Below are positions 7,929 to 16,264 of a DNA stretch of 64,000 nucleotides, piece by piece. Location: contig NZ_JBHLXC010000007.1 of assembly GCF_042432495.1 (NCBI RefSeq), forward strand, positions 62,001 through 126,000. The letters run 5' to 3'. A program made the position numbers and the translations under genes. A model generated the notes under the pieces. The model saw only the letters and a program-made list of their open reading frames with translations. It did no database searches and was not told where the DNA came from. Source of the DNA: Pseudochelatococcus lubricantis. Its GTDB lineage: Bacteria > Pseudomonadota > Alphaproteobacteria > Rhizobiales > Beijerinckiaceae. Numbering within the stretch: the first letter of the stretch is position 1; every line of letters starts with the position of its first letter.

Positions 7929-8897
7929 ATGGAGAAGGTCTTGCAGAGGGAGAAGGTCTTGCGCGCTGTATTCGTGGATGCCAACGAAACCCTGTCGGCC
8001 GTCGTTGCGCGGCGCCTGCGTCCGGGGGATCTGTCGGTCGCGGTCAATCGTCAGCCCGCCATCACGCCCGCGGAGCTGCCCGGCGTGCTCGGCGATGCCG
8101 AAATCGCCATCATCGATCATACCCACCTGCCGACCGACGTCGCGCGCCAGTGTGCCGGTCTTCGCCATGTGGTGTTTCTCGGCACCGGGGCGCGCAGCTA
8201 CATGAATGTGGAGGAGCTGGCGGAGGCCGGCATCGCGGTCCACACCATCAGCGGCTACGGCGACACGGCGGTGGCCGAATGCGCCATCGCGCTGATGTGG
8301 GCGGCTGCCAGAAGCTTCACGCTGATGGACCGTGAAATGCGCGCCGGCAACTGGTTGCGGACGGATGCCGTGCAGCTCACGGGCAAGACGCTGGGGCTCG
8401 TCGGCTTCGGCGGCATCGCCGCGGAGGTGGCGCGCATTGCCCTCGGCTCCGGCCTCCGGGTCGTGGCGTGGAACCGCTCGCCCAAGACCTTCCCCGGCGT
8501 CACCTTCCTGCCGCTCGACGAGGTGCTGGCACAGGCCGATGTGCTGTCGCTGCATCTGCTGCTGAACGACGAGACGCGCGGCCTCATCTCGCGCGAGAAG
8601 ATCGCCGCTCTCAAGCCGGGCGTCATTCTCGTCAATACCGCGCGTGGCGCGCTGGTGGACGAGGAGGCGCTCGTCGATGCGCTGCGATCCGGCCATGTGC
8701 GCCATGCCGGCCTCGACGTGTTCACCGTGGAGCCGCTGCCGGCCGGGCATGTGTTCACCACGCTCGACAATGTCACCCTTTCCGCCCATTCCGCTTTCCG
8801 CACGCCGGAAGCGAGCGACAACCTCATCGACGCCGCGCTCGACCACTGCCGGCGCATCGTGGGCAGCGCGGCCGCAACAACCGGGGAACCATCATGA
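7929..8897 (+). CDS. NAD(P)-dependent D-isomer-specific 2-hydroxyacid dehydrogenase family protein
   Basis: This enzyme of about 322 residues interconverts 2-oxo and D-2-hydroxy acids. The Rossmann motif is GFGGIAAEVARIAL. The C-terminal catalytic segments are VNTARGALVDEEALVDALR (Arg), AGLDVFTVEPLP (Glu) and LSAHSAFRTPEAS (His). The exact start is uncertain. ATG 7929 is used here, but the opening codons contain a tandem 14-base repeat, GGAGAAGGTCTTGC (7931-7944 and 7949-7962), and a TTG at 7959 is preceded by a good GGGAGAAGG ribosome site. The stop overlaps the next start by ATGA. It is the first gene of the rightward operon. Confidence 0.92.
   Translation: MEKVLQREKVLRAVFVDANETLSAVVARRLRPGDLSVAVNRQPAITPAELPGVLGDAEIAIIDHTHLPTDVARQCAGLRHVVFLGTGARSYMNVEELAEAGIAVHTISGYGDTAVAECAIALMWAAARSFTLMDREMRAGNWLRTDAVQLTGKTLGLVGFGGIAAEVARIALGSGLRVVAWNRSPKTFPGVTFLPLDEVLAQADVLSLHLLLNDETRGLISREKIAALKPGVILVNTARGALVDEEALVDALRSGHVRHAGLDVFTVEPLPAGHVFTTLDNVTLSAHSAFRTPEASDNLIDAALDHCRRIVGSAAATTGEPS
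7931..7962 (+). repeat. Tandem 14-base repeat at a translation start
   Basis: GGAGAAGGTCTTGC occurs at 7931-7944 and 7949-7962, a period of 18 bases or six codons. Each copy carries a ribosome-site-like GGAGAAGG and an in-frame TTG. It looks like a recent slippage duplication of the initiation region of the hydroxyacid dehydrogenase gene. Confidence 0.75.
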
Positions 8898-9244
8898 CCG
8901 ACATCGTCCGCATCGACGCCAACGCCCGGCGCAGCCGCGCCTCCGCCACCGACAGCCTCGTGTTTCTCGCCGGGCAGGTTGCTGACGACCGGGACGCCGA
9001 CATTACCGCGCAGGCCCGGCAGGCGTTCGCCAAGGTCGACGCGCTGCTGGCGGCGGCCGGCACCGACAAGTCGCGGGTGCTGAGCGTCACCATCTGGCTG
9101 CAGTCGCTCGATGACTACGAGGCCTTCAACGCGGTGTGGGACGCCTGGGTGACGCCGGGCGCGCAACCCTGCCGCGCCTGCGCCGTCGTGGTGCTGGCGG
9201 ACCCGGCCTGGCGCGTCGAGCTGATCGTGGTGGCGTCCCGCTGA
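8894..9244 (+). CDS. RidA (YjgF/UK114) family protein
   Basis: This 116-residue protein belongs to the Rid superfamily. RidA itself hydrolyses reactive enamine/imine intermediates released by PLP enzymes and amino acid oxidases. The conserved core is visible: VFLAGQVADD, QARQAFAKVDALLAAAGTDKSRVLSVTIW, the PCRAC segment with the conserved arginine, and the C-terminal WRVELIVVA with its glutamate. The gene is coupled by ATGA to the dehydrogenase upstream and is followed by an aminotransferase and a DadA-like oxidase. Both of those can generate 2-imino acids, so imine detoxification inside the pathway fits well. Confidence 0.9.
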   Translation: MTDIVRIDANARRSRASATDSLVFLAGQVADDRDADITAQARQAFAKVDALLAAAGTDKSRVLSVTIWLQSLDDYEAFNAVWDAWVTPGAQPCRACAVVVLADPAWRVELIVVASR

Positions 9245-9270
9245 AAGGCGCGGCGAAGGGAGTTGCTGTC

Positions 9271-10515
9271 ATGAGCCTATCTGCTGCGGATGGTACGGCG
9301 CATTCCGCCACGGAGTTTCGGCGGGCGAAGCGCATTGGCGCCATCAGCGTGTCGGAAATCCTGCGCATCGGCGCTACCGCCGCTCAGCGCCGGCGCGAGG
9401 GGCGGCCGGTCATCGTGCTGGGTGCCGGTGAGCCGGACTTCGACACGCCCGACAACGTCAAGGCCGCCGCCGTGCGGGCCATCGGCGCGGGTGCGACGAA
9501 ATACACCATCCTCGACGGTACGCCAGAACTCAAGGCCGCAATCGCCGCCAAGTTCCGCCGCGACAACGGTCTCGACTACGCGCTGGACGAGATCACCGTC
9601 GGCGCGGGCGGGAAGCAGGTCATCCACAACGCCTTCATGGCGACGCTCGATCCCGGCGACGAAGTGATTCTCGCTGCGCCCTACTGGACGTCCTACGCGG
9701 ACATGGTGACCATCGCCGAAGGTGTGCCGGTCGCGGTGCCGGGACGGGAGGACAACGGCTTCCGCCTCGATGCCGCCGATCTGGAGCGGGCGATCACGCC
9801 GCGTACGCGCTGGCTGCTGCTGAACTCGCCATCCAACCCGAGCGGCGCGGCCTATAGCGAGGCGCAGTTGCGGCCGCTTCTGGAGGTGCTCCGGCGCCAT
9901 CCGCATGTCTGGCTGTTGTCCGACGACATCTACGAGCATCTGGTCTACGATGACCTGCCGTTCGTCACCGGCGCCCAGCTCGAACCCGCCCTGCGGGAGC
10001 GGACGCTGACCGTGAACGGCGTGTCGAAGGCTTATGCGATGACGGGCTGGCGTATCGGATACGGCGGCGGCCCGCGGGAGCTGATTGCGGCGATGGCTGT
10101 GGTGCAGAGTCAGAGTACGTCCAACCCCTGTTCCATCAGCCAGGCGGCGGCCGTCGAGGCGCTGACCGGGCCGCAGGACGTCCTGGCGCAACGGCGCGAG
10201 GCGTTCCGCGTGCGGCGCGATCTGGTCGTCGAGCGGCTGAACGCCATCGAGGGCATCGCCTGCCGCCGGCCCGAGGGGGCGTTCTACACCTTCGCGAGCT
10301 GCGCCGGCCTGTTGGGCCGCCACACGCCGGACGGCACCGCGATCGACAGCGACAGCGCCTTCTGCCGTTATCTTCTCGACGCGGTGGACGTCGCGGTGGT
10401 GCCGGGGAGCTGCTTCGGCCTGGCGCCCTATTTCCGCATTTCCTACGCGGCGTCCGAGGCGAGCCTGCGCGAGGCCTGCGATCGTATCGCCGCCGCCTGC
10501 CGGGTGCTGTCATGA
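9271..10515 (+). CDS. Class I/II PLP-dependent aminotransferase (AspB-like)
   Basis: This 414-residue fold-type I aminotransferase resembles the aspartate/aromatic aminotransferase group of rhizobia. Key segments are IVLGAGEPDFDTPDNVK, ATKYTILDGTPELKAAIA, LNSPSNPSGAAYS (Asn/Pro cofactor contact) and the lysine motif VNGVSKAYAMTGWRIGYGGG. The carboxylate-binding arginine is in PYFRISYAAS near the C-terminus. ATG 9271 is chosen because GGGAG precedes it and the fold begins there. It overlaps the DadA-like gene by ATGA. Its likely role is to exchange an amino acid with its 2-oxo acid in the locus. The substrate is unknown. Confidence 0.93.
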   Translation: MSLSAADGTAHSATEFRRAKRIGAISVSEILRIGATAAQRRREGRPVIVLGAGEPDFDTPDNVKAAAVRAIGAGATKYTILDGTPELKAAIAAKFRRDNGLDYALDEITVGAGGKQVIHNAFMATLDPGDEVILAAPYWTSYADMVTIAEGVPVAVPGREDNGFRLDAADLERAITPRTRWLLLNSPSNPSGAAYSEAQLRPLLEVLRRHPHVWLLSDDIYEHLVYDDLPFVTGAQLEPALRERTLTVNGVSKAYAMTGWRIGYGGGPRELIAAMAVVQSQSTSNPCSISQAAAVEALTGPQDVLAQRREAFRVRRDLVVERLNAIEGIACRRPEGAFYTFASCAGLLGRHTPDGTAIDSDSAFCRYLLDAVDVAVVPGSCFGLAPYFRISYAASEASLREACDRIAAACRVLS

Positions 10516-11762
10516 CGCGGCATGTCGTCGTCATCGGCGCGGGCGCGATCGGCACGATCAGCGCGCTGGAACTGCTGCGGGCAGGGCACGCGGTGACGCT
10601 CGTCGATCCGGGCGCGGCGGGAGGCGAGCAGGCGGCAAGCTACGGCAACGCCGGCTGGCTCTCCGTGCAATCGGTCCTTCCGCCGGCCGAGCCCGGCGTG
10701 TGGAAGAAGGTGCCGTCCTATCTGGCGGACCCGCTGGGGCCGCTGTCGATTCGCTGGTCGTATTTTCCCCGCATCCTGCCGTGGCTGGTGAAGTACTTGC
10801 TGTCGGGCTGGACGCCGGCGCGCGTCCATGAAACCGCCCGGGCGCTGCGGCTGCTGCTGGCGGATGCGCCACAGCTGCATGGCATGCTGGCGGCGGAGGC
10901 GGGCGTCGGCCATCTCATCGAGCACAACGGCACCCTGCACGTCTATCCGTCGCGGGCCGCGTTCGAGGCGGACGGCTTCGCCTGGTCGGTGCGGCGCGCC
11001 AACGGCATCGCGTGGCAGGAACTGTCGGGCGATGCGCTGCGCGCCGAGGAGCCGGCCCTGCCGGCGCGTTACGGCTTCGCGGCGCTGGTGCCGGATGCCG
11101 GGCGCTGCCTCGATCCGGGCGCCTATATCGCCGCCCTCGCCACCCTCGCCGGGCAGCGCGGCGCGGTGCTGCGTCGGGCGAGCGCCTCGGGCTTTCGCTT
11201 CGAGGGCGAGCGGCTTGCCGCCGTGCGCACGGACGCCGGCGAAATTCCGTGCGACGCCGCGGTCGTCGCCGCCGGCATCCGCTCGAAGCCGCTCGCCGCC
11301 GCGCTTGGCGATTCGCTGCCGCTGGAGGCGGAGCGGGGTTATCACGTCACATTCGAGGGCGCGGCGACGGGCCTGCGGCGTTCGTTCATGGCCTCCGATG
11401 TGAAGATGGTCATCAACCCCATGGCCATGGGCCTGCGGGGTGCCGGGCAGGTGGAGTTCGCCGGCGTCGGCGCCGCGCCCGACTGGAAACGCGCCGGGAT
11501 TCTGCGCGACCATCTCTCCCGCCTGTTTCCGGATGCCGATGCATCGAAGGCGAAGGTGTGGGTCGGCGACCGCCCGAGCATGCCGGACGGCCGGCCCTGC
11601 ATCGGCCATGCCCGGCGTTGCAACGCCGTCGTCTACGCCTTCGGCCACGGCCATGTCGGCCTCGCCGGTTCCGCGCGCACGGGCCGGCTCGTCGCGCAAC
11701 TCATCGATGGACGCGAGCCGGAAATTCCGGTCGGCCCCTTCTCGCCGGGCCGCTATCTCTGA
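10512..11762 (+). CDS. DadA-like FAD-dependent amino acid oxidoreductase
   Basis: This 416-residue protein is of the DAO/glycine oxidase fold. It has an N-terminal dinucleotide-binding motif, VVVIGAGAIGTISALELLRAG, and the DadA-type SYGNAGWLS segment. The C-terminal PDGRPCIGHARRCNAVVYAFGHGHVGLAGS is the usual FAD-contacting end of D-amino acid dehydrogenases. It would oxidise a D-amino (or secondary amino) acid to the 2-oxo acid and ammonia, passing electrons to the respiratory chain. It is translationally coupled to the aminotransferase and is followed after 57 bases by a racemase-family gene, consistent with use of both enantiomers. Confidence 0.9.
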   Translation: MTRHVVVIGAGAIGTISALELLRAGHAVTLVDPGAAGGEQAASYGNAGWLSVQSVLPPAEPGVWKKVPSYLADPLGPLSIRWSYFPRILPWLVKYLLSGWTPARVHETARALRLLLADAPQLHGMLAAEAGVGHLIEHNGTLHVYPSRAAFEADGFAWSVRRANGIAWQELSGDALRAEEPALPARYGFAALVPDAGRCLDPGAYIAALATLAGQRGAVLRRASASGFRFEGERLAAVRTDAGEIPCDAAVVAAGIRSKPLAAALGDSLPLEAERGYHVTFEGAATGLRRSFMASDVKMVINPMAMGLRGAGQVEFAGVGAAPDWKRAGILRDHLSRLFPDADASKAKVWVGDRPSMPDGRPCIGHARRCNAVVYAFGHGHVGLAGSARTGRLVAQLIDGREPEIPVGPFSPGRYL

Positions 11763-11819
11763 GCGCGCCGCGCCGGGGGAGCCGGATGGCTCCCCGCAGT
11801 CACGAAAAGGATCATCGCG

Positions 11820-12575
11820 ATGAATTCCCCTTCAACCACGCCGGCCGAGGCGCCGGGCGCACGGATTGCCCGGGGTGGCAAGGCCATTTATGGCGCGCCG
11901 CTGGGCATCCTGATGCTGGAAGCGCGCTTTCCCCGCATTTCCGGCGACATGGGCAACGGCACGACATGGCCGTTCCCGGTGCTCTACCGGGTGGTGCGCG
12001 GCGCGAGCCCGGAAAAGGTCGTGCTGAACGGCGCGGCGGGGCTGCTGCCCGATTTCGTCGAGGCGGCGCAGGACCTCGTCCGGCTGGGCGCGGAGGCGAT
12101 CACCACCAACTGCGGCTTTCTCGCGCTGTTCCAGAAGGAACTGGCGGCGGCGGTCGGCGTGCCGGTCGCGACTTCCTCGCTGATGCAGGTGCCCTGGGTG
12201 CAGGCGACGCTGCCGCCGGGCAAGCGCGTCGGCGTCGTTACGGTCAGCGGATCGTCGCTGTCGCCAGCCCATCTCGCGGGCGCGGGCGTGCCGCTCGACA
12301 CGCCGCTCGTCGGCACGGAGAACGGTCGCGAGTTCTTCCGGGTGCTCATCAAGGCCGAGAAGGATGATCTCGACATCGCGCTCGCCGAGGCCGACGTCGT
12401 GGACGCCGGGCGGCAGCTCGTCGCGAACAATCCGGATGTCGGTGCCATCGTTCTCGAATGCACCAACATGCCGCCCTACGCCGCCGCGTTGCAGGAGGCG
12501 GTGGGCCTCCCGGTCTATGACATCTATTCGATGATCACGTGGTTTCACGCCGGCCTGCGGCCCCGCCGCTTCTGA
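11820..12575 (+). CDS. Aspartate/glutamate racemase superfamily protein
   Basis: This 251-residue member of the Asp/Glu/hydantoin racemase superfamily carries both catalytic-type cysteines, in ITTNCGFLALF and VLECTNMPPYAAAL. The glycine-rich GILMLEARFPRISGDMGNGTTW near the N-terminus is typical of the uncharacterised subgroup often found beside amino acid catabolism genes. It probably isomerises the alpha carbon of the pathway substrate without a cofactor. It is the last gene of the rightward operon. The ribosome site AAAAGG precedes ATG 11820. Confidence 0.87.
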   Translation: MNSPSTTPAEAPGARIARGGKAIYGAPLGILMLEARFPRISGDMGNGTTWPFPVLYRVVRGASPEKVVLNGAAGLLPDFVEAAQDLVRLGAEAITTNCGFLALFQKELAAAVGVPVATSSLMQVPWVQATLPPGKRVGVVTVSGSSLSPAHLAGAGVPLDTPLVGTENGREFFRVLIKAEKDDLDIALAEADVVDAGRQLVANNPDVGAIVLECTNMPPYAAALQEAVGLPVYDIYSMITWFHAGLRPRRF

Positions 12576-12599
12576 TTCTCTCCCGCCACCTGCCGCCGC

Positions 12600-12627
12600 G
12601 CCGCCGTCAGCGCCGCGTGACGGCGGC
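12600..12627. terminator. Hairpin at the convergent racemase/GntR junction
   Basis: GCCGCCGTCA and TGACGGCGGC form a perfect 10-bp stem with an 8-base GC loop. It overlaps the end of the GntR gene and lies 25 bases after the racemase stop. No T-run is present, so termination is probable but not certain. Confidence 0.5.
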
Positions 12628-13305
12628 GACGGGCATGTAGATCTGGGCGTAGCCTTCCTTGATGGAGGCGTTGATCTCGTCGAAGCGGCGGTCGATATGC
12701 GTTTGCAGCAAGGCCGCGCAGGCTTCCTCGTTACGCTCCTTGAGACTGAGGAGAACGGCGCGGTGTTCGGACTGCGTCTTGGAACGGTTGATGCGGTCCA
12801 TGTCGATCCAGCGGACGAAGCGGATGCGCGCGTTGATGTTGCGCAGCACGCGCAGCATCTCCGCGTTGCCGGATGTCGCCATCAGCCCCTCGTGGAACTT
12901 TTCGTCGAGGGCGACGAGTTCCATCGTCGTCCGCTCCCCCGGATCGGGGCCGGTCGCATCCAGAAAGGCCAGCAGGTCGTCGATGTCCTCGTCGCGCGCC
13001 CGCTTCACCGCGAGCCGCACGGCCGCGACCTCGATCGCCTTGCGCAGTTCGTAGAGGTCGAAGATGTCGTGGGCGTCGAGTTCCCGACAGAAGAAGCCCT
13101 TGCCGGGCGAAAAGCGCAGGAAGCCTTCCGTCTTCAGCCGGTTGAGGGCCTCGCGCAGCGGGGTGCGGCTGACGCCGAGGCGTTTCGATATGTCGCCCTC
13201 GTTCAACCGCTCGCCGGGTTTGAACTCGAACTGGATCGCCATGGATTTAAGCTGCTCATAGACCCGGTCTACGATACTGTCCGAGCCAGGCTCGCCGGTT
13301 ACCAT
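12607..13305 (-). CDS. GntR-family transcriptional regulator, FCD type
   Basis: This 232-residue regulator has an N-terminal winged helix (ERLNEGDISKRLGVSRTPLR, then EALNRLKTEGFLRFSPGKGF) and an all-helical FCD ligand domain starting near DIFDLYELRKAIE. FCD metal/ligand residues are likely among the Asp and His residues there, such as LDEKFHEGLM. The ATG at 13305 begins where homologues begin, and an upstream in-frame extension lacks family features. It sits between the racemase operon and the hydroxyacid oxidase genes and is divergent from the latter. It is the obvious local regulator. FCD regulators usually answer to carboxylic acid ligands. Confidence 0.93.
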   Translation of the reverse strand: MVTGEPGSDSIVDRVYEQLKSMAIQFEFKPGERLNEGDISKRLGVSRTPLREALNRLKTEGFLRFSPGKGFFCRELDAHDIFDLYELRKAIEVAAVRLAVKRARDEDIDDLLAFLDATGPDPGERTTMELVALDEKFHEGLMATSGNAEMLRVLRNINARIRFVRWIDMDRINRSKTQSEHRAVLLSLKERNEEACAALLQTHIDRRFDEINASIKEGYAQIYMPVAAVTRR

Positions 13306-13342
13306 ACAGAATCTCCCTGCATTCAAGCCGGAATACCATACA
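13301..13342. promoter_or_regulatory. Two ACCATACA direct repeats at the GntR/oxidase divergent promoter
   Basis: ACCATACA occurs at 13301-13308 and 13335-13342, 34 bases apart. Read on the minus strand they are TGTATGGT, and the first copy covers the GntR start codon. The ATACA half-site matches half of the TGTATACA palindrome at 7837. Together these could be autoregulatory GntR sites. This is an untested pattern. Confidence 0.35.
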
Positions 13343-13441
13343 TCGTCCGGCCATGCGGGGGAAAGGACTAAAACGGATCGCAACTGGCGCCGGGCGGCGG
13401 CCGGCGGGCAGGGGAACGACGCAGGCAGGAGATATGCAGGA

Positions 13442-14854
13442 ATGACCACGCAAACCGGGCGCACGGCGCTCGTCGATGAACTGATCGCCATCGCAGGGCC
13501 CGGCGCGGTGCTGACCGACGCGGCGGACATGGAACCCTACGCCGTCGACTGGCGGCGGATGTTCTTCGGCACGCCGCTTTGCGTCGTGCGTCCCGCCGCC
13601 ACGCAGGAGGTGGCGGACATCGTCCGCGCCTGCGCCCGCCACGGCGCGGCCGTCGTGCCGCAAGGCGGCAACACGGGTCTCGCCGGCGGCGCCACGCCCG
13701 ACGGCAGCGGCGGCGAGGTGGTCCTGTCGCTCCAGCGCATGGCGTGTATCCGCGCGCTCGATCCCGTCGGCATGACCATGGAGGTCGAGGCCGGCGCCAT
13801 CCTGCAGACGGTGAGGGAGGCGGCGCTGGAGCAGGGCCGCATGTTCCCGACCGGCATCGGGGCGGAAGGCTCGGCAACCATCGGCGGCATCGTCTCCACC
13901 AACGCAGGGGGTGTGAACGTTCTGCGCTACGGCATGACGCGCGCGCTGGTCCTCGGCCTTGAGGTCGTGCTGGCGGATGGCACGGTGGTGAATGGCCTGC
14001 GGCGCCTGCGCAAGGACAACGCCGGCTACGACTGGAAGCAGCTTTTCATCGGCTCGGAAGGCACGCTCGGCATCGTGACGGCCGCCGTCCTGCGGCTCGT
14101 GCCGGCGCCGCAGCACAGCGTCACCGCGTTCATCGCCGTGCCGGACATCGACGCGGCGCTCGCCTTCTACAGTCTCGCCCAGAGCCGCATCGGCGACACG
14201 CTGTCGGCTTTCGAGCTGATTTCCGCCACGTCGGTCGGCCTGCAGGAAAAGCATTTCGGCCTCAAGAGCCCGGCCAGCGGCGGGCAATGGTTCATCCTGC
14301 TGGAAGGCGCATCCTCCCTCGCCGGGATCGGTGAGGCGGTCGAATCGCTGCTGGCGGAGGCGTTCGAGAGCGGCCTCGCCGTCGATGGCGTCGCGGCCGC
14401 CAGCCAGCAACAGGCGCGGGCGCTGTGGGAGATTCGTGAGCGCATCACCGAGGCCGAGGGCCGGGAAGGGCGCAGCGTCAAGCACGACATCTCCGTGCCT
14501 GTCACGGCCATTCCCGCCTTTCTGACCGACGCCGGCAAGGCGCTGGAGGAGCTCTCGCCGGCGCTGCGGCTCAACGTCTTCGGCCATCTCGGCGATGGCA
14601 ATCTCCACTACAATGTCATCATGGCGGGGCCCGGCGACGACGGCGCGGCGATCAACCGCACCGTGCATGACGCCGTCCTGCGGCACGGCGGGTCCATCTC
14701 CGCCGAGCACGGGCTCGGGCAGTACCGCGTCGGCGAATGGCTGCGGACGAAGACGCCCGCCGAGCAGGCGCTCTCCGCCGCGCTGAAGCAGACGCTGGAC
14801 CCGGCCGGGCTGCTCAATCCCGGCAAGGTCCTGCCGCGGCGGGATCGCGGCTGA
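13442..14854 (+). CDS. FAD-binding 2-hydroxyacid oxidase/dehydrogenase (GlcD/LldE-type, D-specific family)
   Basis: This 470-residue flavoprotein is of the VAO family, like the GlcD subunit of glycolate oxidase, D-lactate dehydrogenase and D-2-hydroxyglutarate dehydrogenase. The FAD domain shows VVPQGGNTGLAGGATPDGSG, GAEGSATIGGIVSTNAGGVN and LFIGSEGTLGIVTAAVLRLV. The C-terminal cap has FGHLGDGNLHYNV, the metal/active-site His motif, and SAEHGLGQYRVG. It oxidises a D-2-hydroxy acid to the 2-oxo acid. It begins 136 bases from the divergent GntR gene and is followed by an L-type oxidase, so both enantiomers are covered. Confidence 0.92.
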   Translation: MTTQTGRTALVDELIAIAGPGAVLTDAADMEPYAVDWRRMFFGTPLCVVRPAATQEVADIVRACARHGAAVVPQGGNTGLAGGATPDGSGGEVVLSLQRMACIRALDPVGMTMEVEAGAILQTVREAALEQGRMFPTGIGAEGSATIGGIVSTNAGGVNVLRYGMTRALVLGLEVVLADGTVVNGLRRLRKDNAGYDWKQLFIGSEGTLGIVTAAVLRLVPAPQHSVTAFIAVPDIDAALAFYSLAQSRIGDTLSAFELISATSVGLQEKHFGLKSPASGGQWFILLEGASSLAGIGEAVESLLAEAFESGLAVDGVAAASQQQARALWEIRERITEAEGREGRSVKHDISVPVTAIPAFLTDAGKALEELSPALRLNVFGHLGDGNLHYNVIMAGPGDDGAAINRTVHDAVLRHGGSISAEHGLGQYRVGEWLRTKTPAEQALSAALKQTLDPAGLLNPGKVLPRRDRG

Positions 14855-14973
14855 GCGCTTTCCTGCGTTGGCCCGGGACGGTCCAAATTCTTCATGATAT
14901 GGCGGTAAAGGCATCGCCGGGGCGCGGGTCATCCCGGGTTCCGGAATGCCGGGCGCCTGGAAGGGAGAAGACA

Positions 14974-16116
14974 ATGGAAACAGCGCTGACCATCGCCGAT
15001 CTGAAGGAACGGGCCCGCCGCAGGGTGCCGAAGATGTTCTTCGATTACGCCGATTCGGGCGCCTGGACGGAAAGCACCTACCGCGCGAACGAGGCGGACT
15101 TCGCCCGGATACGCCTGCGCCAGCGCGTGCTCGTGGACATGACGGACCGCTCGCTGGCTTCGGAAATGGCCGGCCAGCCCGTCGCCATGCCGTTGGCGCT
15201 GTCGCCCACGGGGCTGACGGGCATGCAGCACGCCGACGGCGAAATCCTCGCCGCGCAGGCGGCGGAGGCGTTCGGCGTGCCGTTCTGCCTCTCCACCATG
15301 AGCGTGTGTTCCATCGAGTCCGTCGCGGCTGCGACCACGAAGCCATTCTGGTTTCAGCTCTACGTGATGCGCGACCGCGATTTCATCGAGCGGCTGATCG
15401 ACCGCGCGAAGGCCGCGAAATGCGGGGCGCTGGTGCTCACCCTCGACCTTCAGATTCTCGGCCAGCGGCACAAGGACGTGCGCAACGGCCTCTCAACGCC
15501 GCCGAAGTTCACCCCGAAGCACATCTGGCAGGTGGCGACCCGCCCGGCCTGGGCGTTCGAGATGCTGGGCACGAAGAACCGCACCTTCGGCAACATCGTC
15601 GGCCACGCGCGCAATGTCGGCGACATATCCTCGCTCTCGGCATGGACGGCGGAGCAGTTCGACCCACGGTTGTCGTGGGCGGACGTGGCGTGGATCAAGG
15701 AAAAATGGGGCGGCAAGCTCATCCTCAAGGGCATTCTCGACCCGGAGGACGCGCGGATGGCCGCTGATACCGGGGCCGACGCCATCATCGTGTCGAACCA
15801 CGGTGGCCGCCAGCTCGACGGCGCGCGCTCCTCGATCTCCGCGCTGCCGGCGATCGTCGAGGCCGTGGGCGACCGTATCGAGGTGCACATGGACGGCGGC
15901 GTGCGCTCGGGGCAGGACGTGCTGAAGGCGGTCGCGCTCGGCGCGAAGGGCGCCTGGATCGGCCGGCCATTCCTCTACGGCCTCGGCGCCGGCGGACGGG
16001 CGGGCGTGACGCGGGCGCTGGAGATCATCCGGCACGAACTCGACGTCTCGATGGCGCTGTGCGGACGGCGGGACATCCGCACCGTCGACGCGGACATCAT
16101 CGACCGCGCGCCGTGA
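14974..16116 (+). CDS. FMN-dependent alpha-hydroxyacid dehydrogenase (LldD family)
   Basis: This 380-residue TIM-barrel flavoenzyme oxidises L-2-hydroxy acids such as L-lactate or (S)-mandelate. Motifs are FFDYADSGAWTESTY, MPLALSPTGLTGMQH, LILKGILDPEDA (FMN lysine), the active-site VSNHGGRQLDGARSS with its catalytic histidine, and HMDGGVRSGQDVLKAVALGA. The ATG at 14974 has the ribosome site AAGGGAGAAG. It forms a two-gene unit with the D-type FAD oxidase upstream, 119 bases away. Given the ThDP decarboxylase in the locus, a mandelate-like pathway is conceivable, but the substrate cannot be read from sequence. Confidence 0.93.
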   Translation: METALTIADLKERARRRVPKMFFDYADSGAWTESTYRANEADFARIRLRQRVLVDMTDRSLASEMAGQPVAMPLALSPTGLTGMQHADGEILAAQAAEAFGVPFCLSTMSVCSIESVAAATTKPFWFQLYVMRDRDFIERLIDRAKAAKCGALVLTLDLQILGQRHKDVRNGLSTPPKFTPKHIWQVATRPAWAFEMLGTKNRTFGNIVGHARNVGDISSLSAWTAEQFDPRLSWADVAWIKEKWGGKLILKGILDPEDARMAADTGADAIIVSNHGGRQLDGARSSISALPAIVEAVGDRIEVHMDGGVRSGQDVLKAVALGAKGAWIGRPFLYGLGAGGRAGVTRALEIIRHELDVSMALCGRRDIRTVDADIIDRAP

Positions 16117-16123
16117 TGCCGTT

Positions 16124-16158
16124 GCCGGCTGCGCACTTTCCCGCAACAAGCAGCCGGC
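16124..16158 (+). terminator. Hairpin after the FMN oxidase gene
   Basis: GCCGGCTGC (16124-16132) and GCAGCCGGC (16150-16158) are perfect complements around a 17-base loop, beginning 8 bases after the stop. There is no T-run, so it is a weak terminator candidate. Confidence 0.35.
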
Positions 16159-16264
16159 ATTCATGACCGACAGTTAACCTGTTGTCACCGACGCATGCTA
16201 GTGACTCCCGACTCACCTTCGGGGGAATCCCCCGCTATTGCCTTCTCAAAATAAGGTTAGCGAT

